Shown here: piece after piece, positions 47,333 to 56,117 of the stretch | Position numbering within the stretch: the stretch's first letter is position 1 | Layout: each line of letters opens with the position of its first letter | From: Gemmatimonadaceae bacterium | GTDB taxonomy: Bacteria; Gemmatimonadota; Gemmatimonadetes; Gemmatimonadales; Gemmatimonadaceae | DNA: 64,000 nucleotides | Assembly: GCA_019752115.1 (NCBI GenBank) | Contig: JAIEMN010000018.1 | Coordinates: 124,001 to 188,000 of the forward strand | Reading direction: 5' to 3' | The notes under the pieces: generated by a model | The model's input: only the letters and a program-made list of their open reading frames with translations | Database searches by the model: none | Told to the model about the DNA's origin: nothing | Translations under genes and position numbers: made by a program

Positions 47333-48811
47333 TCAGGCGGGACGGCGACGCAGCACGGAATGGCGGTAGCCGTAGGCGAAGTACAGGGTCAGGCCGATGA
47401 CCATCCAGACGGCGAAGGCCACCCAGGCGCTCGTCGGCAGCCCCTTCATCACGAACACGCAGGCGCCGGCGCCGAGCAGCGTGACCGCCCAGAAGAACGG
47501 CACCTTGAACGGGCGCGGCCGATCGGGTTCACGCAGGCGCAGTACGAGCACACCGATGCAGACGACCGCAAACGCGGCCAGCGTGCCGATGTTGGTGAGA
47601 TCGTAGGTCGCGGCGTCATCCGCGAGGAGTGCGCCGAGCGCCACCGCGACGCCAGTGATGATGGTCGTGATGTGCGGCGTGCGCGTCTTCGGATGCAGCT
47701 TGGCCGCGAACTGCGGCAGCAGGCCATCGCGGGCCATCGCGTAGAAGATGCGCGGCTGGCCGTACTGGAACACCAGCAGCACGGCAGACATCGACACGAC
47801 GGCACCGGCCGCCACGATCCAGCTGGCCGTGCCGAGCCCCGCCACCGACAGCGCCTTGGCGAGCGGATCGGCACTCTTGAGCTGCTGATACGGCACCAGG
47901 CCCGTCGCGACGAAGCCCACGATGACATAGATCAACGTGCAGACGGCCAGCCCCCCCAGAATCCCCAACGGCAGATTGCGCTGGGGATTCTTCGTTTCCT
48001 CGGCCGCGGTGGAGATCGCATCGAAGCCGATGTAGGCAAAGAAGACGATGGCCGCGCCCTGATGAATGCCCTTGAAGCCGTTCGGCGCGAACGGCTTGTA
48101 GTTGGCCGGATCGATGTGCATCGCGCCGACCACCACAAACAGGGCGAGCACGAGCAGCTTGATCACCACCATGATGTTGTTCGCGCGGGTGCTTTCCTTC
48201 ACCCCCTGCAGCAACAACAGCGTGATGACGGCCACGATGCCGAACGCCGGCAGGTTCACCAGGATCGGGATGCCGGCGAGGCGCGGTGCGCTGTCGAGGA
48301 GCCCGTGGATGGCGGGATCCGCGCTCGCCTTCACGTTCCAATAGCCGTGCGTGAGATACGCGGGCAACTCGATCCCGAACCCGGAGAGGAGCGAGGTGAA
48401 GTACCCGCCCCACCCGATGGCGACGGCGACGTTGCCGACGGCGTACTCGAGAATCAGCGCCCACCCCACAATCCACGCGACGATCTCGCCGAGCGTCGCA
48501 TAGGAGTACGCGTACGCCGAGCCAGCCTGCGGAATCATGGAGGCGAGTTCGGCGTAGCAGAGGGCCGCGAGGCCGCAGACGGCGCCCAGCAGCACGAAGC
48601 TCAGCACCAGGGCCGGACCGGCGCCGTAGCGCACGATCGTGCCGTCGGCGAGGGTCTCGCCAGCGGCTGCCGTCCCGAGTGAAGAGAAGATGCCGGCGCC
48701 GATCACCGCGCCGATAGCGAGCATGATGAGATCGCCGGCGCCCAAGGTGCGCCGCATGCCGTGTTCGCTGTCGTCAATGACCGCGATCGGCTTTCGATCG
48801 AACAACCCCAT
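47333..48811 (-). CDS. Cationic amino-acid transporter-type APC permease
   Basis: The 492-residue protein has 12-14 hydrophobic spans and APC family motifs: GMRRTLGAGDLIMLAIGAVIGAGIFSSLG, GLAALCYAELASMIPQAGSAYAYSYATLGE, and FFAYIGFDAISTAAEETKNPQRNLPLGI. This pattern is that of CAT-type permeases such as YhdG. The exact amino-acid substrate is unknown. It lies between the second tonB gene and the dicarboxylate carrier, all on the minus strand. The spacer upstream (48812-48921) shows no clear promoter. Confidence 0.92.
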   Translation of the reverse strand: MGLFDRKPIAVIDDSEHGMRRTLGAGDLIMLAIGAVIGAGIFSSLGTAAAGETLADGTIVRYGAGPALVLSFVLLGAVCGLAALCYAELASMIPQAGSAYAYSYATLGEIVAWIVGWALILEYAVGNVAVAIGWGGYFTSLLSGFGIELPAYLTHGYWNVKASADPAIHGLLDSAPRLAGIPILVNLPAFGIVAVITLLLLQGVKESTRANNIMVVIKLLVLALFVVVGAMHIDPANYKPFAPNGFKGIHQGAAIVFFAYIGFDAISTAAEETKNPQRNLPLGILGGLAVCTLIYVIVGFVATGLVPYQQLKSADPLAKALSVAGLGTASWIVAAGAVVSMSAVLLVFQYGQPRIFYAMARDGLLPQFAAKLHPKTRTPHITTIITGVAVALGALLADDAATYDLTNIGTLAAFAVVCIGVLVLRLREPDRPRPFKVPFFWAVTLLGAGACVFVMKGLPTSAWVAFAVWMVIGLTLYFAYGYRHSVLRRRPA

Positions 48812-48921
48812 GTGGTCCAGGCAGGAGTGAACACCAGGGGGCGCCGCATCTGCCTTCAGGGGCGGTACGCCACCCGCGGCGCCAGGAAAAACACTCTGGC
48901 GAAGCTAGCGCCGTGGCCGGA

Positions 48922-49770
48922 TCACAGCGAGTAGGTGATCTGCGTCTTTGCGCGCACGGGGATGCCGCGCCCGTCAACCGCCGGGCGGAAGCGAATGGCG
49001 ACGAGCGCCTCGCGCAGCTTGCGATTGTACGCCCCGTCCTTCGTGGGCGTGAATTGCAAGTCCACCACCTTTCCCGTCGAGTCCACATCGAACTCCACGA
49101 TGACCGTTCCCTTGGCCTTGCCGGGCACCGGCAGGGGCGGGAGGAAGAGTTCGGTGGGCGCGGGGGGATAGATGCTGCCAGGGCCACCGCCGGTGCCGGC
49201 GCCCGTCCCGGTGCCCTTCCCGGTGCCGACGCCCGAGCCGGTTCCGCCGCCCGTGCCCGGGCCATTGCCGGGGCCTCCGTCGTTGCCAGCGCCCCCGCCG
49301 GTCCCGACCGTCTCCGACTTCACGTCCGACGCAGCAGACGCCGCCGGCGTGGGAGCGGCCGGCGTCGGCGTGGGCTGGGGCTTGGGCGGCACCGGAGGGG
49401 GCACCACCGGCGGCTTGATCTCCGGTGGCTTGACCATCGGCGGCGTGGGCGTCGGGACCGGCGTGGGCGCGACCCGGACGAACTGCAGCCGCTCCTGCTT
49501 CATCTGCCCGCCCGTGCCCTTGCGACCGCCGCCGCCGCCACCAGCCGGGCCAATCCCACCGGCGCCGAGCACTTCCTTCATGAGCTCCGGCGAGGTGAAC
49601 GGCACGATCAGCAGCGCAATGACGAGCAGGTGCAGGAAAATGGAGAGCAGCAGACTGCCCGTCCGCTTGCTCTTCGACCCCGGCATGCCAATGGGGGGCC
49701 GATAGCGCGGGCGATCCTGAGGGCCGGGCGGCAGCGCCGGGTCAGCGGAATCGTCGGGAAAGGCGGTCAT
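48922..49770 (-). CDS. TonB-family protein with Pro-rich and Gly-rich linkers
   Basis: The 282-residue protein has one transmembrane helix (SLLLSIFLHLLVIALLIVPF, about 39-58), a Pro-rich segment around 100-140 and an unusual Gly/Thr-rich repetitive stretch around 155-200. The C-terminal TonB fold follows (GTVIVEFDVDSTGKVVDLQF..LREALVAIRFRPA). It would span the periplasm and contact receptors. The gene lies 157 bases after the exbD pair, beyond two hairpins, so it may be transcribed separately from the tonB-exbB-exbD-exbD unit. Confidence 0.88.
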   Translation of the reverse strand: MTAFPDDSADPALPPGPQDRPRYRPPIGMPGSKSKRTGSLLLSIFLHLLVIALLIVPFTSPELMKEVLGAGGIGPAGGGGGGRKGTGGQMKQERLQFVRVAPTPVPTPTPPMVKPPEIKPPVVPPPVPPKPQPTPTPAAPTPAASAASDVKSETVGTGGGAGNDGGPGNGPGTGGGTGSGVGTGKGTGTGAGTGGGPGSIYPPAPTELFLPPLPVPGKAKGTVIVEFDVDSTGKVVDLQFTPTKDGAYNRKLREALVAIRFRPAVDGRGIPVRAKTQITYSL

Positions 49771-49839
49771 GCCAGGGGTCAGAGTGCAGTGCGGTCATCC
49801 CGGAGACGGGATGATAACGGACATCCATCCGCAAAATAG

Positions 49840-49916
49840 TACGGCAGGCGACCCCGAAAGGGTTCGCCTGCCGTATGAAACACCACGCCCTGCCCAGAGG
49901 TGCCCTGAGGCACCTC
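49840..49916 (-). terminator. Tandem hairpins after the exbD pair
   Basis: GAGGTGCC/GGCACCTC (49897-49916, loop CTGA) is followed on the minus strand by a 12-base stem, TACGGCAGGCGA/TCGCCTGCCGTA (49840-49875), which is then followed by CTATTTTG. The second looks like a real rho-independent terminator for the tonB-exbB-exbD-exbD operon. Confidence 0.75.
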
Positions 49917-49927
49917 CGGACCGTGGC

Positions 49928-50335
49928 TCACTTCGGCGCGACGCCGATGACCTTGACCCCGGCGCCACGCGCCTGGTCCATGGCCCAGATCACATTCGCG
50001 TACTTGGTAAGGGTGTCCCCCTTCACGAAGATGATCTTTTCGGGACGCGGATCGTAGATCGACTTGAGACGCGTAAAGAGCTGCTCCTTCGGGATCGGCT
50101 CCTTGTTGATCGCGTACTTGTCGTCCGGAAGAATCTCCAGCACGATCTGATCCGGATTCACCTGCGAGGTCTGCTGCGGCGGATTCGGATCGGGGAGCTG
50201 CGTGTCGATCGCCTTGCGGCTCATGGGGATGATCATCATGAAGATGATCAGCAGCACGAGGAGCACGTCGATCATGGGCGTCACGTTGATCTCGTTATTG
50301 AGACTCCCGCCGCCCCCACCGGTTGACATGCCCAT
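49928..50335 (-). CDS. exbD: ExbD/TolR-family protein
   Basis: The 135-residue protein begins with a Gly-rich cytoplasmic stretch. A single helix follows with the proton-path Asp in EINVTPMIDVLLVLLIIFMMI (about 15-35), and then a periplasmic domain ending IWAMDQARGAGVKVIGVAPK. ExbD works with ExbB to energise TonB. It starts three bases after the other exbD gene and is the shorter of the two. Both keep the Asp, so both may be functional. Confidence 0.93.
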   Translation of the reverse strand: MGMSTGGGGGSLNNEINVTPMIDVLLVLLIIFMMIIPMSRKAIDTQLPDPNPPQQTSQVNPDQIVLEILPDDKYAINKEPIPKEQLFTRLKSIYDPRPEKIIFVKGDTLTKYANVIWAMDQARGAGVKVIGVAPK

Positions 50336-50338
50336 GGC

Positions 50339-50797
50339 TTATTTCCCTGGCTTGATGCGATCGGCTTCCACGAGCGACTCCGTCCCGGGGAGCTGCTCGG
50401 TGATGAGCGCCGCCACGCGGACGCCGCCCTTGGACAGCGTGCCGAGTGCGTCGATCACCTTCAGGTACTGAAGGTCCTTATGGGCCTTCACGTACATGAT
50501 GTAATCCTCGCGTTCCTTGCCGTAGATATCGTGGACTGCCGTCTCGAGATCTTCAGCGCGGACCGGCTTCTTGTTCAGATAGAATCGACCCTGATCGTCG
50601 ATACCGAGCACCTGGTCACCATCTTCTTCCGGATGGGGCTTGAGGTTCTGCCCTTCCGGTGGGACCGCCTTGAAGCCCGCGTTGATCTGCGGGATGGTGA
50701 TCATGAAGATGATGAGGAGCACCAGCATCACGTCGATCATGGGTGTGACGTTCGGTTCGGCTTTGACGCCGCCGCCGCCACTGACACTCATACCCAT
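50339..50797 (-). CDS. exbD: ExbD/TolR-family protein (second copy)
   Basis: The 152-residue protein has the same N-terminal plan (MGMSVSGGGG, then NVTPMIDVMLVLLIIFMITIPQ) with the conserved Asp, but a different periplasmic domain with KPHPEEDGDQVLGIDDQGRFYLNKKPV and IDALGTLSKGGVRVAALITEQ. The two ExbD copies probably form a heteromer or serve different TonB proteins. It follows exbB by 82 bases, a spacer that contains a GC-rich hairpin. Confidence 0.93.
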   Translation of the reverse strand: MGMSVSGGGGVKAEPNVTPMIDVMLVLLIIFMITIPQINAGFKAVPPEGQNLKPHPEEDGDQVLGIDDQGRFYLNKKPVRAEDLETAVHDIYGKEREDYIMYVKAHKDLQYLKVIDALGTLSKGGVRVAALITEQLPGTESLVEADRIKPGK

Positions 50798-50831
50798 GGC
50801 GCTACTCCGTGGTTACGGATGAAGGCTGGCC

Positions 50832-50857
50832 CCGGGGCGCCCCGCACGGGCGCCCGG
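50832..50857 (-). other. Hairpin in the exbB-exbD spacer
   Basis: CCGGGGCGCCC (50832-50842) pairs with GGGCGCCCGG (50848-50857) with one bulged G and a 5-base loop. Lying between exbB and the first exbD, it could reduce downstream expression or protect the exbB message. That is an inference from position. Confidence 0.4.
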
Positions 50858-50879
50858 TGACCCACCGTCGTGAACTGGC

Positions 50880-51611
50880 TTACTGCGAGATGGCCGAGCC
50901 GCCGGCCGTGTTGAATTCACGCGTGAAGCGCGAACGACCGAACTCGCCCGAGACGCCCTTGATGAGGTAGTCGATCATTTCCTTCGACGTGTACGTCATC
51001 TCGGCCGTGAGGTTGTCGATCTTCGTCTGGAAGTAGTTGTACGACCACACGGCCGGAATGGCGACGCCGATACCGATAGCCGTCGTGATGAGGGCTTCGG
51101 CAACACCGGCGGCGATGGCGGAGATACCACCCGCACCCGACGCGGCCATACCCGTGAAGGAGTTGACGATACCCATCGTGGTGCCGAGCAGACCGACGAA
51201 CGGCGACGTGGCGCCGACGGTGGCCAGGATGCCGAGGCCGCGCTTCAGGTCAACGACGGTCATCAGCATTTCGCGCTCAACCGCACGCTCGGCCGAGTTG
51301 ATGTCGGCCACGGTCACCGAGCCGTCCTGGATGAGCGGACGGATTTCCGAGAGGGCGCCGCCAAGGACGCGGGCCACGTGCGACTTCTTGTAGCCTTCGG
51401 CGAGCTTGATGGCCTCGGTGAGGTTGTCCTCTTCGAGGAACTGCGAGAACTCGGGGGCGAACTTGCGCGTCTCGGCCTGCGCCTTGCGCATCGACCACCA
51501 CTTCGAGATGAGCTGCGTGAACGACAGGGCCGACATGCCAAGGAGCGTGAAGACGATACCCTTGGCGAACCAGCCCATCGACTGGTACAGCTCCATCAGC
51601 GACATGTTCAT
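50880..51611 (-). CDS. exbB: ExbB/TolQ-family proton channel protein
   Basis: The 243-residue protein has three hydrophobic helices (GIVFTLLGMSALSFTQLI; ATVGATSPFVGLLGTTMGIV; GVAEALITTAIGIGVAIPAV) and the ExbB/MotA family signature around GLLGTTMGIVNSF. ExbB pentamers with ExbD use the proton gradient to drive TonB. GGAG lies nine bases before the start. It follows tonB by 33 bases. Confidence 0.95.
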   Translation of the reverse strand: MNMSLMELYQSMGWFAKGIVFTLLGMSALSFTQLISKWWSMRKAQAETRKFAPEFSQFLEEDNLTEAIKLAEGYKKSHVARVLGGALSEIRPLIQDGSVTVADINSAERAVEREMLMTVVDLKRGLGILATVGATSPFVGLLGTTMGIVNSFTGMAASGAGGISAIAAGVAEALITTAIGIGVAIPAVWSYNYFQTKIDNLTAEMTYTSKEMIDYLIKGVSGEFGRSRFTREFNTAGGSAISQ

Positions 51612-51644
51612 GAAACGAATCTCCGCAAAACGTGAGGTTGAGAC

Positions 51645-52364
51645 TTAGCGATTCAGCGAGAACTGGAACGGCTGCTGCACGAGCTGCTTCACCTTCCGGC
51701 CGCCGACTTCGGCGGGCAGGAAGCGCATGCGCTGCAGCGCGTTCTTCACAGCGGACGTGAACAGGTCGTTGTCGGACTTGAGCGCCTTGAACGTGCCCAT
51801 GTCGGCGCGTCCGGTGGTGTCGACGACGAACTGCGCGAGGACGGTGCCCTCGATGCCGGCCGTGCGGAGCATGTCGGGATACGCCGGGCCCTGGGTTCCA
51901 GGCGCCATGACCACGGGCTTTTCTACCTGGAAGTCGAAGTACGGCTGGTCGGCGTTCTGAATCACCGGCCCCTTACCGCCTTCCACACCCTTCGCGATAC
52001 CACCAGCAACACCCTTACCGGAGAAGTCGGCCTCGTCCGTCACCTTCTTGGAGAGGTCAATGTCCGGAATCACGTTCGGGATTTCGACCGGTGCGGTGAG
52101 CACCTGGAACCCCTTCGGTGGCGGGGGCGCGGCCACGGCATCCGGCGGTGGCGGCGGCTTCTCGGGCTCGGGTGGCTTGGGTTCGTCCTTCTTGACCTCA
52201 ACGAAGTCAACCTTCTCTTCCTTCGGCTTCTCATTCACGATGCCAGCGTTCTTCGTGACAATCACGAGAGCGATGACCACCGCCGTATGGAGGAGAATGG
52301 ACATGAACCCCCCGCCCGCGCGCTTCTGCTTCTTCGCCTGAGATTCGATCAGGTTATTGAACAT
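51645..52364 (-). CDS. tonB: Energy transducer TonB
   Basis: The 239-residue protein has an N-terminal membrane helix (FMSILLHTAVVIALVIVTKNA). A charged and Pro-rich segment follows (KDEPKPPEPEKPPPPPD, about 58-75), and the C-terminal TonB domain contains GTVLAQFVVDTTGRADMGTFK and VKNALQRMRFLPAEVGGRKV. It transmits energy from ExbB/ExbD to outer-membrane receptors. It is the first gene of the operon, 68 bases downstream of a promoter-like pair. Confidence 0.95.
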   Translation of the reverse strand: MFNNLIESQAKKQKRAGGGFMSILLHTAVVIALVIVTKNAGIVNEKPKEEKVDFVEVKKDEPKPPEPEKPPPPPDAVAAPPPPKGFQVLTAPVEIPNVIPDIDLSKKVTDEADFSGKGVAGGIAKGVEGGKGPVIQNADQPYFDFQVEKPVVMAPGTQGPAYPDMLRTAGIEGTVLAQFVVDTTGRADMGTFKALKSDNDLFTSAVKNALQRMRFLPAEVGGRKVKQLVQQPFQFSLNR

Positions 52365-52431
52365 CTCGCGTGTCCGGGGTACGGGCTGTACGTCGACCTC
52401 CCGGACAGAGGGCCCGGGAGCTGACTTCGCG

Positions 52432-52459
52432 ATTCTACGCCCGGCGAATGAAGCAGCAA
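52432..52459 (-). promoter_or_regulatory. Promoter of the tonB-exbB-exbD-exbD operon
   Basis: On the minus strand TTGCTG (52454-52459) and TAGAAT (52432-52437) are 16 bases apart, with a predicted start about 60 bases upstream of the tonB ATG. It lies between the histidine kinase stop and tonB. Confidence 0.5.
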
Positions 52460-52481
52460 TGGAACCAAGATTAGGTTCTGA

Positions 52482-54011
52482 TTAATCCCGGGTTAGCATT
52501 CCCCCCTCGGAATCCAACGCCCCCTGGGTATTGACAATCGACTCGTATTCACCAGTCATCCCCGACCCCGGATGACCGGCCAGCGGCAACGTCACCACGA
52601 ACGTGCTGCCCCGCCCCAATCGCGACTGGACCTCGAGCGTGCCCCCGTGCGCCTGCGCGATCCACTGCGAAATCGCGAGCCCCAGCCCGAACCCGCCACG
52701 CTCCGTCGCGCGCGAGCGCACCCGGTCGGCGCGCCAGAAGCGCTCGAACACGTACGGGAGATCGGCCGCCGCGATGCCGATGCCGGTATCCCGCACCGCA
52801 AAGCGCGCGACTTCGTCTTCGCGCACCAGCGTGATGTCCACCGTCCCGCCACGCGGGGTGTACTTGATCGCGTTGGTGACGAGATTGAGGAACAGCTGCC
52901 GCAGGCGTGTGATATCGCCGAGCACCTCGGCATTGTCGAGCTGCGACGCCTCGATCGCGAGCCCGGCATCTTCGCCCAACAGGCGCGCGGTCTCCAGCGT
53001 CTCCCGCGCGAGCGGGGCGAGTTCGATCGGCTCCCGGAAGAGATCAAAGCGGCCTTCGTCGGCACGCGCCAGCGTGAGCAGCGAATCCACGAGGTCGGCC
53101 ATGCGGGTCACCTGCTGCAGCGCTTCCTCGAGCGCCTCGGCCTGCTCGTCTTCGGTGGCCAGATGGCTCATGGCCCGCTCGACGTCGGCGCGCATCACGG
53201 CCAGCGGCGTCTTGAGTTCATGGCTGGCGTCGGCGGTGAAGCGCCGCAACGCGCCGAATGAGGTCTCGAGCCGCTCGATAAAGGCGTTCAGCGTGGTGGA
53301 GAGGCGCGCGAGTTCATCGCCGGCGGCGCCGATCGCGAGCCGGCGATGCAGCGACCGACCGTCGGTGATCGCCTCGACCTGATCGATGATGCGATCAATG
53401 GGCCGGAAGGCGCGGCCGGCGATGATGTACGCAAACATCACCGAGATGGCGAGCAGGAAGGGCGTGATCACGACCATGGTCCCGACGAGCTCGCGCGGCG
53501 TGAACTCGATCCCCGTCGTGCTGAGCGCGGCATACACGCGATACCGATCGTTCGCACTCAGCGGCACGTTGAGCGTGGCGAGCACGACGTCGTCCTCCCG
53601 CATGCTCACCGACTTGACCCGCAGCGTATCGGTGTGCGTGCGGGCCGCCGTACTGAAGGCGTCACGATCGGACACCGACAGAGCCGAGACCGCGGACGAG
53701 GCGTACAGATCGTAGCCCGTACTGTCCTGCACGAGCACGTACCCCTCGAGAATCGAAAGGAAGGCACTCATGCGCATGCTCACCGTGCGCGCGGCGAGCG
53801 GGTCCTTCTGCGCCAGGATAGGTTCCCAGCCGGTACTGCGGGCTACGATGATGGCTTCGCGCACCTGCCGCGCTTCCGCCATGACCCGCTGCTCGAGTTC
53901 GCGATAGAGCAGCTCGCGCCGCACGGCGAGCAGCGTGATCGAGAAGATCACGAGCGTGCCGAGGAACGCGGCCGTCCAGGCGACGGTGAGGCGGGTGCGG
54001 ATCGAGCCCAC
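52482..54011 (-). CDS. Sensor histidine kinase (HAMP, HisKA, HATPase)
   Basis: The 509-residue protein has an N-terminal helix (about 8-29), a periplasmic sensor region and a second helix (about 174-194). A HAMP domain follows, then the phosphoacceptor motif FTADASHELKTPLAVMRADVE, the N box LFLNLVTNAIKYTP, and the G boxes DTGIGIAAADLPYVFERFWR and GFGLGLAISQWIAQAHGG. This is an OmpR-partner kinase, with architecture like CusS or PrrB. The signal is unknown. It follows its response regulator by 11 bases and closes the four-gene operon. Confidence 0.93.
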   Translation of the reverse strand: MGSIRTRLTVAWTAAFLGTLVIFSITLLAVRRELLYRELEQRVMAEARQVREAIIVARSTGWEPILAQKDPLAARTVSMRMSAFLSILEGYVLVQDSTGYDLYASSAVSALSVSDRDAFSTAARTHTDTLRVKSVSMREDDVVLATLNVPLSANDRYRVYAALSTTGIEFTPRELVGTMVVITPFLLAISVMFAYIIAGRAFRPIDRIIDQVEAITDGRSLHRRLAIGAAGDELARLSTTLNAFIERLETSFGALRRFTADASHELKTPLAVMRADVERAMSHLATEDEQAEALEEALQQVTRMADLVDSLLTLARADEGRFDLFREPIELAPLARETLETARLLGEDAGLAIEASQLDNAEVLGDITRLRQLFLNLVTNAIKYTPRGGTVDITLVREDEVARFAVRDTGIGIAAADLPYVFERFWRADRVRSRATERGGFGLGLAISQWIAQAHGGTLEVQSRLGRGSTFVVTLPLAGHPGSGMTGEYESIVNTQGALDSEGGMLTRD

Positions 54012-54022
54012 GAGCGGGATCC

Positions 54023-54691
54023 CTACGCGCGGATCATGTAGCCCACCCCACGCACCGTGGTGATGAGCTTCTTGTCAAAGCGGGCATCGATCTTCTTGCG
54101 CAGATGATTGATCACCACGTCCACGATGTTGGTGCCGGGATCGAAGTGATAGCCCCACGCGTACTCGGTGATGAGCGTCCGGCTCATCACGCGTCCGGCA
54201 TGACGCATGAGGTACTCGAGCACGGCGAACTCCTTGGGGGTGAGTTCGATCAGCTCACCGGCGCGTCGCACTTCGCGAGTGCCCTGATCGAGCTCCAGAT
54301 CGCCCACGGTGAGTTGCGGCGACGCCAGCGCGCGCGGACGGCGCAGCAACGCCTCGGCGCGTGCAAGCAACTCTTCGAAGGCGAACGGCTTGGTGACATA
54401 GTCATCCGCGCCCGCGCGCAGCGTCTCGACCTTGGCATCGACGGCGTCCTGCGCCGTGAGCACCAGCACCGGACGTTCGAAACCACGCGCCCGCAGCGTG
54501 CGCAGCACGTCGAGCCCGTTGCGCCCGGGGAGGCGCATATCGAGCACGATGAGATCGTAGGCCTGCGCCAGTGCCAGGCGTTCGCCTTCCAATCCGTTGT
54601 TCACGAGATCGGTCTGCCACCGCTGCTCCTCGAGGCCGCGGCGGACGAACTCGCCGACGGTCGGATCGTCTTCAATGACGAGAATCTTCAT
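54023..54691 (-). CDS. OmpR-family response regulator
   Basis: The 222-residue protein has a receiver domain (KILVIEDDPTVGEFVRRGL, Asp51 in LIVLDMRLPGRNG, Lys in YVTKPFAFEELLAR) and an OmpR winged helix (ELTPKEFAVLEYLMRHAGRVMSR..LRKKIDARF..ITTVRGVGYMIRA). It is most like CusR or similar regulators. It lies four bases after the NtrC-like gene stop and 11 bases before its kinase. Confidence 0.95.
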   Translation of the reverse strand: MKILVIEDDPTVGEFVRRGLEEQRWQTDLVNNGLEGERLALAQAYDLIVLDMRLPGRNGLDVLRTLRARGFERPVLVLTAQDAVDAKVETLRAGADDYVTKPFAFEELLARAEALLRRPRALASPQLTVGDLELDQGTREVRRAGELIELTPKEFAVLEYLMRHAGRVMSRTLITEYAWGYHFDPGTNIVDVVINHLRKKIDARFDKKLITTVRGVGYMIRA

Positions 54692-54695
54692 GCGA

Positions 54696-56117
54696 TCACC
54701 GGAGGGTTCGCCCCGACGGGCGGACGAAGCCGTATTCGCGAATCTTGCGGTAGAGCGTCTTGGGCGAGATCCCCAACGCTTCCGCCGCGCGCCCCTGATG
54801 CCACCCCACCGCCTGCAGCGTGTCGGCGATATAGGCGCGTTCGACCGCTTCGAGCGTGCGCGGCGCGGGCCCGGTGCCGCTGGTGCCCGATGCGGTCGTC
54901 ACGGCGGCCGCGGGTGACGCGGCGCGGTCGTCGGCGCGCGCTCCCGGGCGTGCGTCGCGCGCGGCACCGCTCTCGGCGGCCGTCAGGTCGGCCGCCGTGA
55001 CCTCAGCCGCGGTCGTCAGCTGCGCTGCCCGCCGCACGCTGTCCACCAGCGCGCGCACGTTGCCGGGCCAGTCGCGCGACTCGAGCCACGCGATCGCGTC
55101 GGCCGAGAGCGTGCGCCCGGACGGCAGCGCGGCCGTCGCCAGCAGGGGGACATCCACCGCGCGCTCCCGCAGGGGCGGCAGCACGACGCGCACCGCCGAC
55201 AACGTATGCGCGGCCTCCGCATCGAGCCCGCCCTCCGCCACGAGCACGTCCGGGTCGCGCATGAGCGCCACCACGACGCGACACTCCAGCGGTACCGGCT
55301 GGGTGCCGCCCTGGCGCACGAACCAGCCGCGCGCCACGGCCTCGGCGATCTGCCGCTGGGCCGCGTGATCGAGCCGCGCAAAGGCGCGCACGAAGAGCGT
55401 GCCGCCGGCGGCCGCCTCGAGCGCCCCCACCTGCACAACGGGTTCCGCCCCCGGCACTTCCGTGCCCAGCAGGCGCGCCAACGCCCCCGGCGTGTCCACG
55501 GCCGCGTTGCACTCGATCCAGGCCGCATCGGCCCCGCGTCCGTCGTGCAGCCAGCGGGCAAACGCACGCTTGCCCACGCCGGCTTCGCCCCACACCAGCA
55601 CCGGCGCATCGTCAGCCCGCAAAGGCTCGAGGGTGGCAAGCACCGCGCGCAGCGGCGCGTACTGCGTCACGAACGCCGGTGCGGCGCTCGTGTCGATCGC
55701 CAGCCGCGCGCGGAGGCGATGATTCTCGCGCACCAGCATGCGCTTCTCCCAGGCGCGTCGAATGACCGCTTCGATCTCGGCCATGCGATACGGCTTGGAG
55801 AGCACGTCGTAGGCCCCCAGCCGCAGCGCGGCCAGGGCGGTCTCCACGGTACCGTTGCCGGTGATGATGAGAATCTCCGGGGGCGTCGATTCCTCGCGCA
55901 CGCGGCGGAGCACTTCGAGCCCATCCATCTCCGGCATCACCACATCGAGCAACGCCACATCGAACGGCGCGGTGCGCAGCGCGTCGAGCGCCGCCCGTCC
56001 ATCGCGGACGGCGGTCACGGCAAAGCCGCGCGCCGTCAGGAACTGCTCCAGAATGGCGCCCAGATGCGGCTCGTCGTCCGCGAGCAGCACCCGGATGCCG
56101 GTGCGAGGTGTCGTCAC
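54696..56117 (-). CDS. NtrC-like response regulator with degenerate AAA+ domain
   Basis: The 473-residue protein has a receiver domain (Asp58 in ALLDVVMPEMDG), an AAA+-like core from about 150 to 380, and a Fis-type helix-turn-helix at the C-terminus (GRAAEALGISPKTLYRKIREYG). Walker A survives as GEAGVGKR (177-184). The GAFTGA loop that contacts sigma-54 is absent, and Walker B GGTLFLDE is read as GGTLFVRA (238-245), losing both acidic residues. Such a protein probably does not activate sigma-54 promoters, and ATP hydrolysis is doubtful. It overlaps its kinase by four bases (ATGA). Confidence 0.9.
   Translation of the reverse strand: MTTPRTGIRVLLADDEPHLGAILEQFLTARGFAVTAVRDGRAALDALRTAPFDVALLDVVMPEMDGLEVLRRVREESTPPEILIITGNGTVETALAALRLGAYDVLSKPYRMAEIEAVIRRAWEKRMLVRENHRLRARLAIDTSAAPAFVTQYAPLRAVLATLEPLRADDAPVLVWGEAGVGKRAFARWLHDGRGADAAWIECNAAVDTPGALARLLGTEVPGAEPVVQVGALEAAAGGTLFVRAFARLDHAAQRQIAEAVARGWFVRQGGTQPVPLECRVVVALMRDPDVLVAEGGLDAEAAHTLSAVRVVLPPLRERAVDVPLLATAALPSGRTLSADAIAWLESRDWPGNVRALVDSVRRAAQLTTAAEVTAADLTAAESGAARDARPGARADDRAASPAAAVTTASGTSGTGPAPRTLEAVERAYIADTLQAVGWHQGRAAEALGISPKTLYRKIREYGFVRPSGRTLR

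Noticed and set aside
45186-47369. A 727-codon plus-strand frame over the lipid hydroxylase and dicarboxylate carrier genes
   Set aside because: Runs of Arg, His, Asp and Gln without domains; both minus-strand genes are secure.
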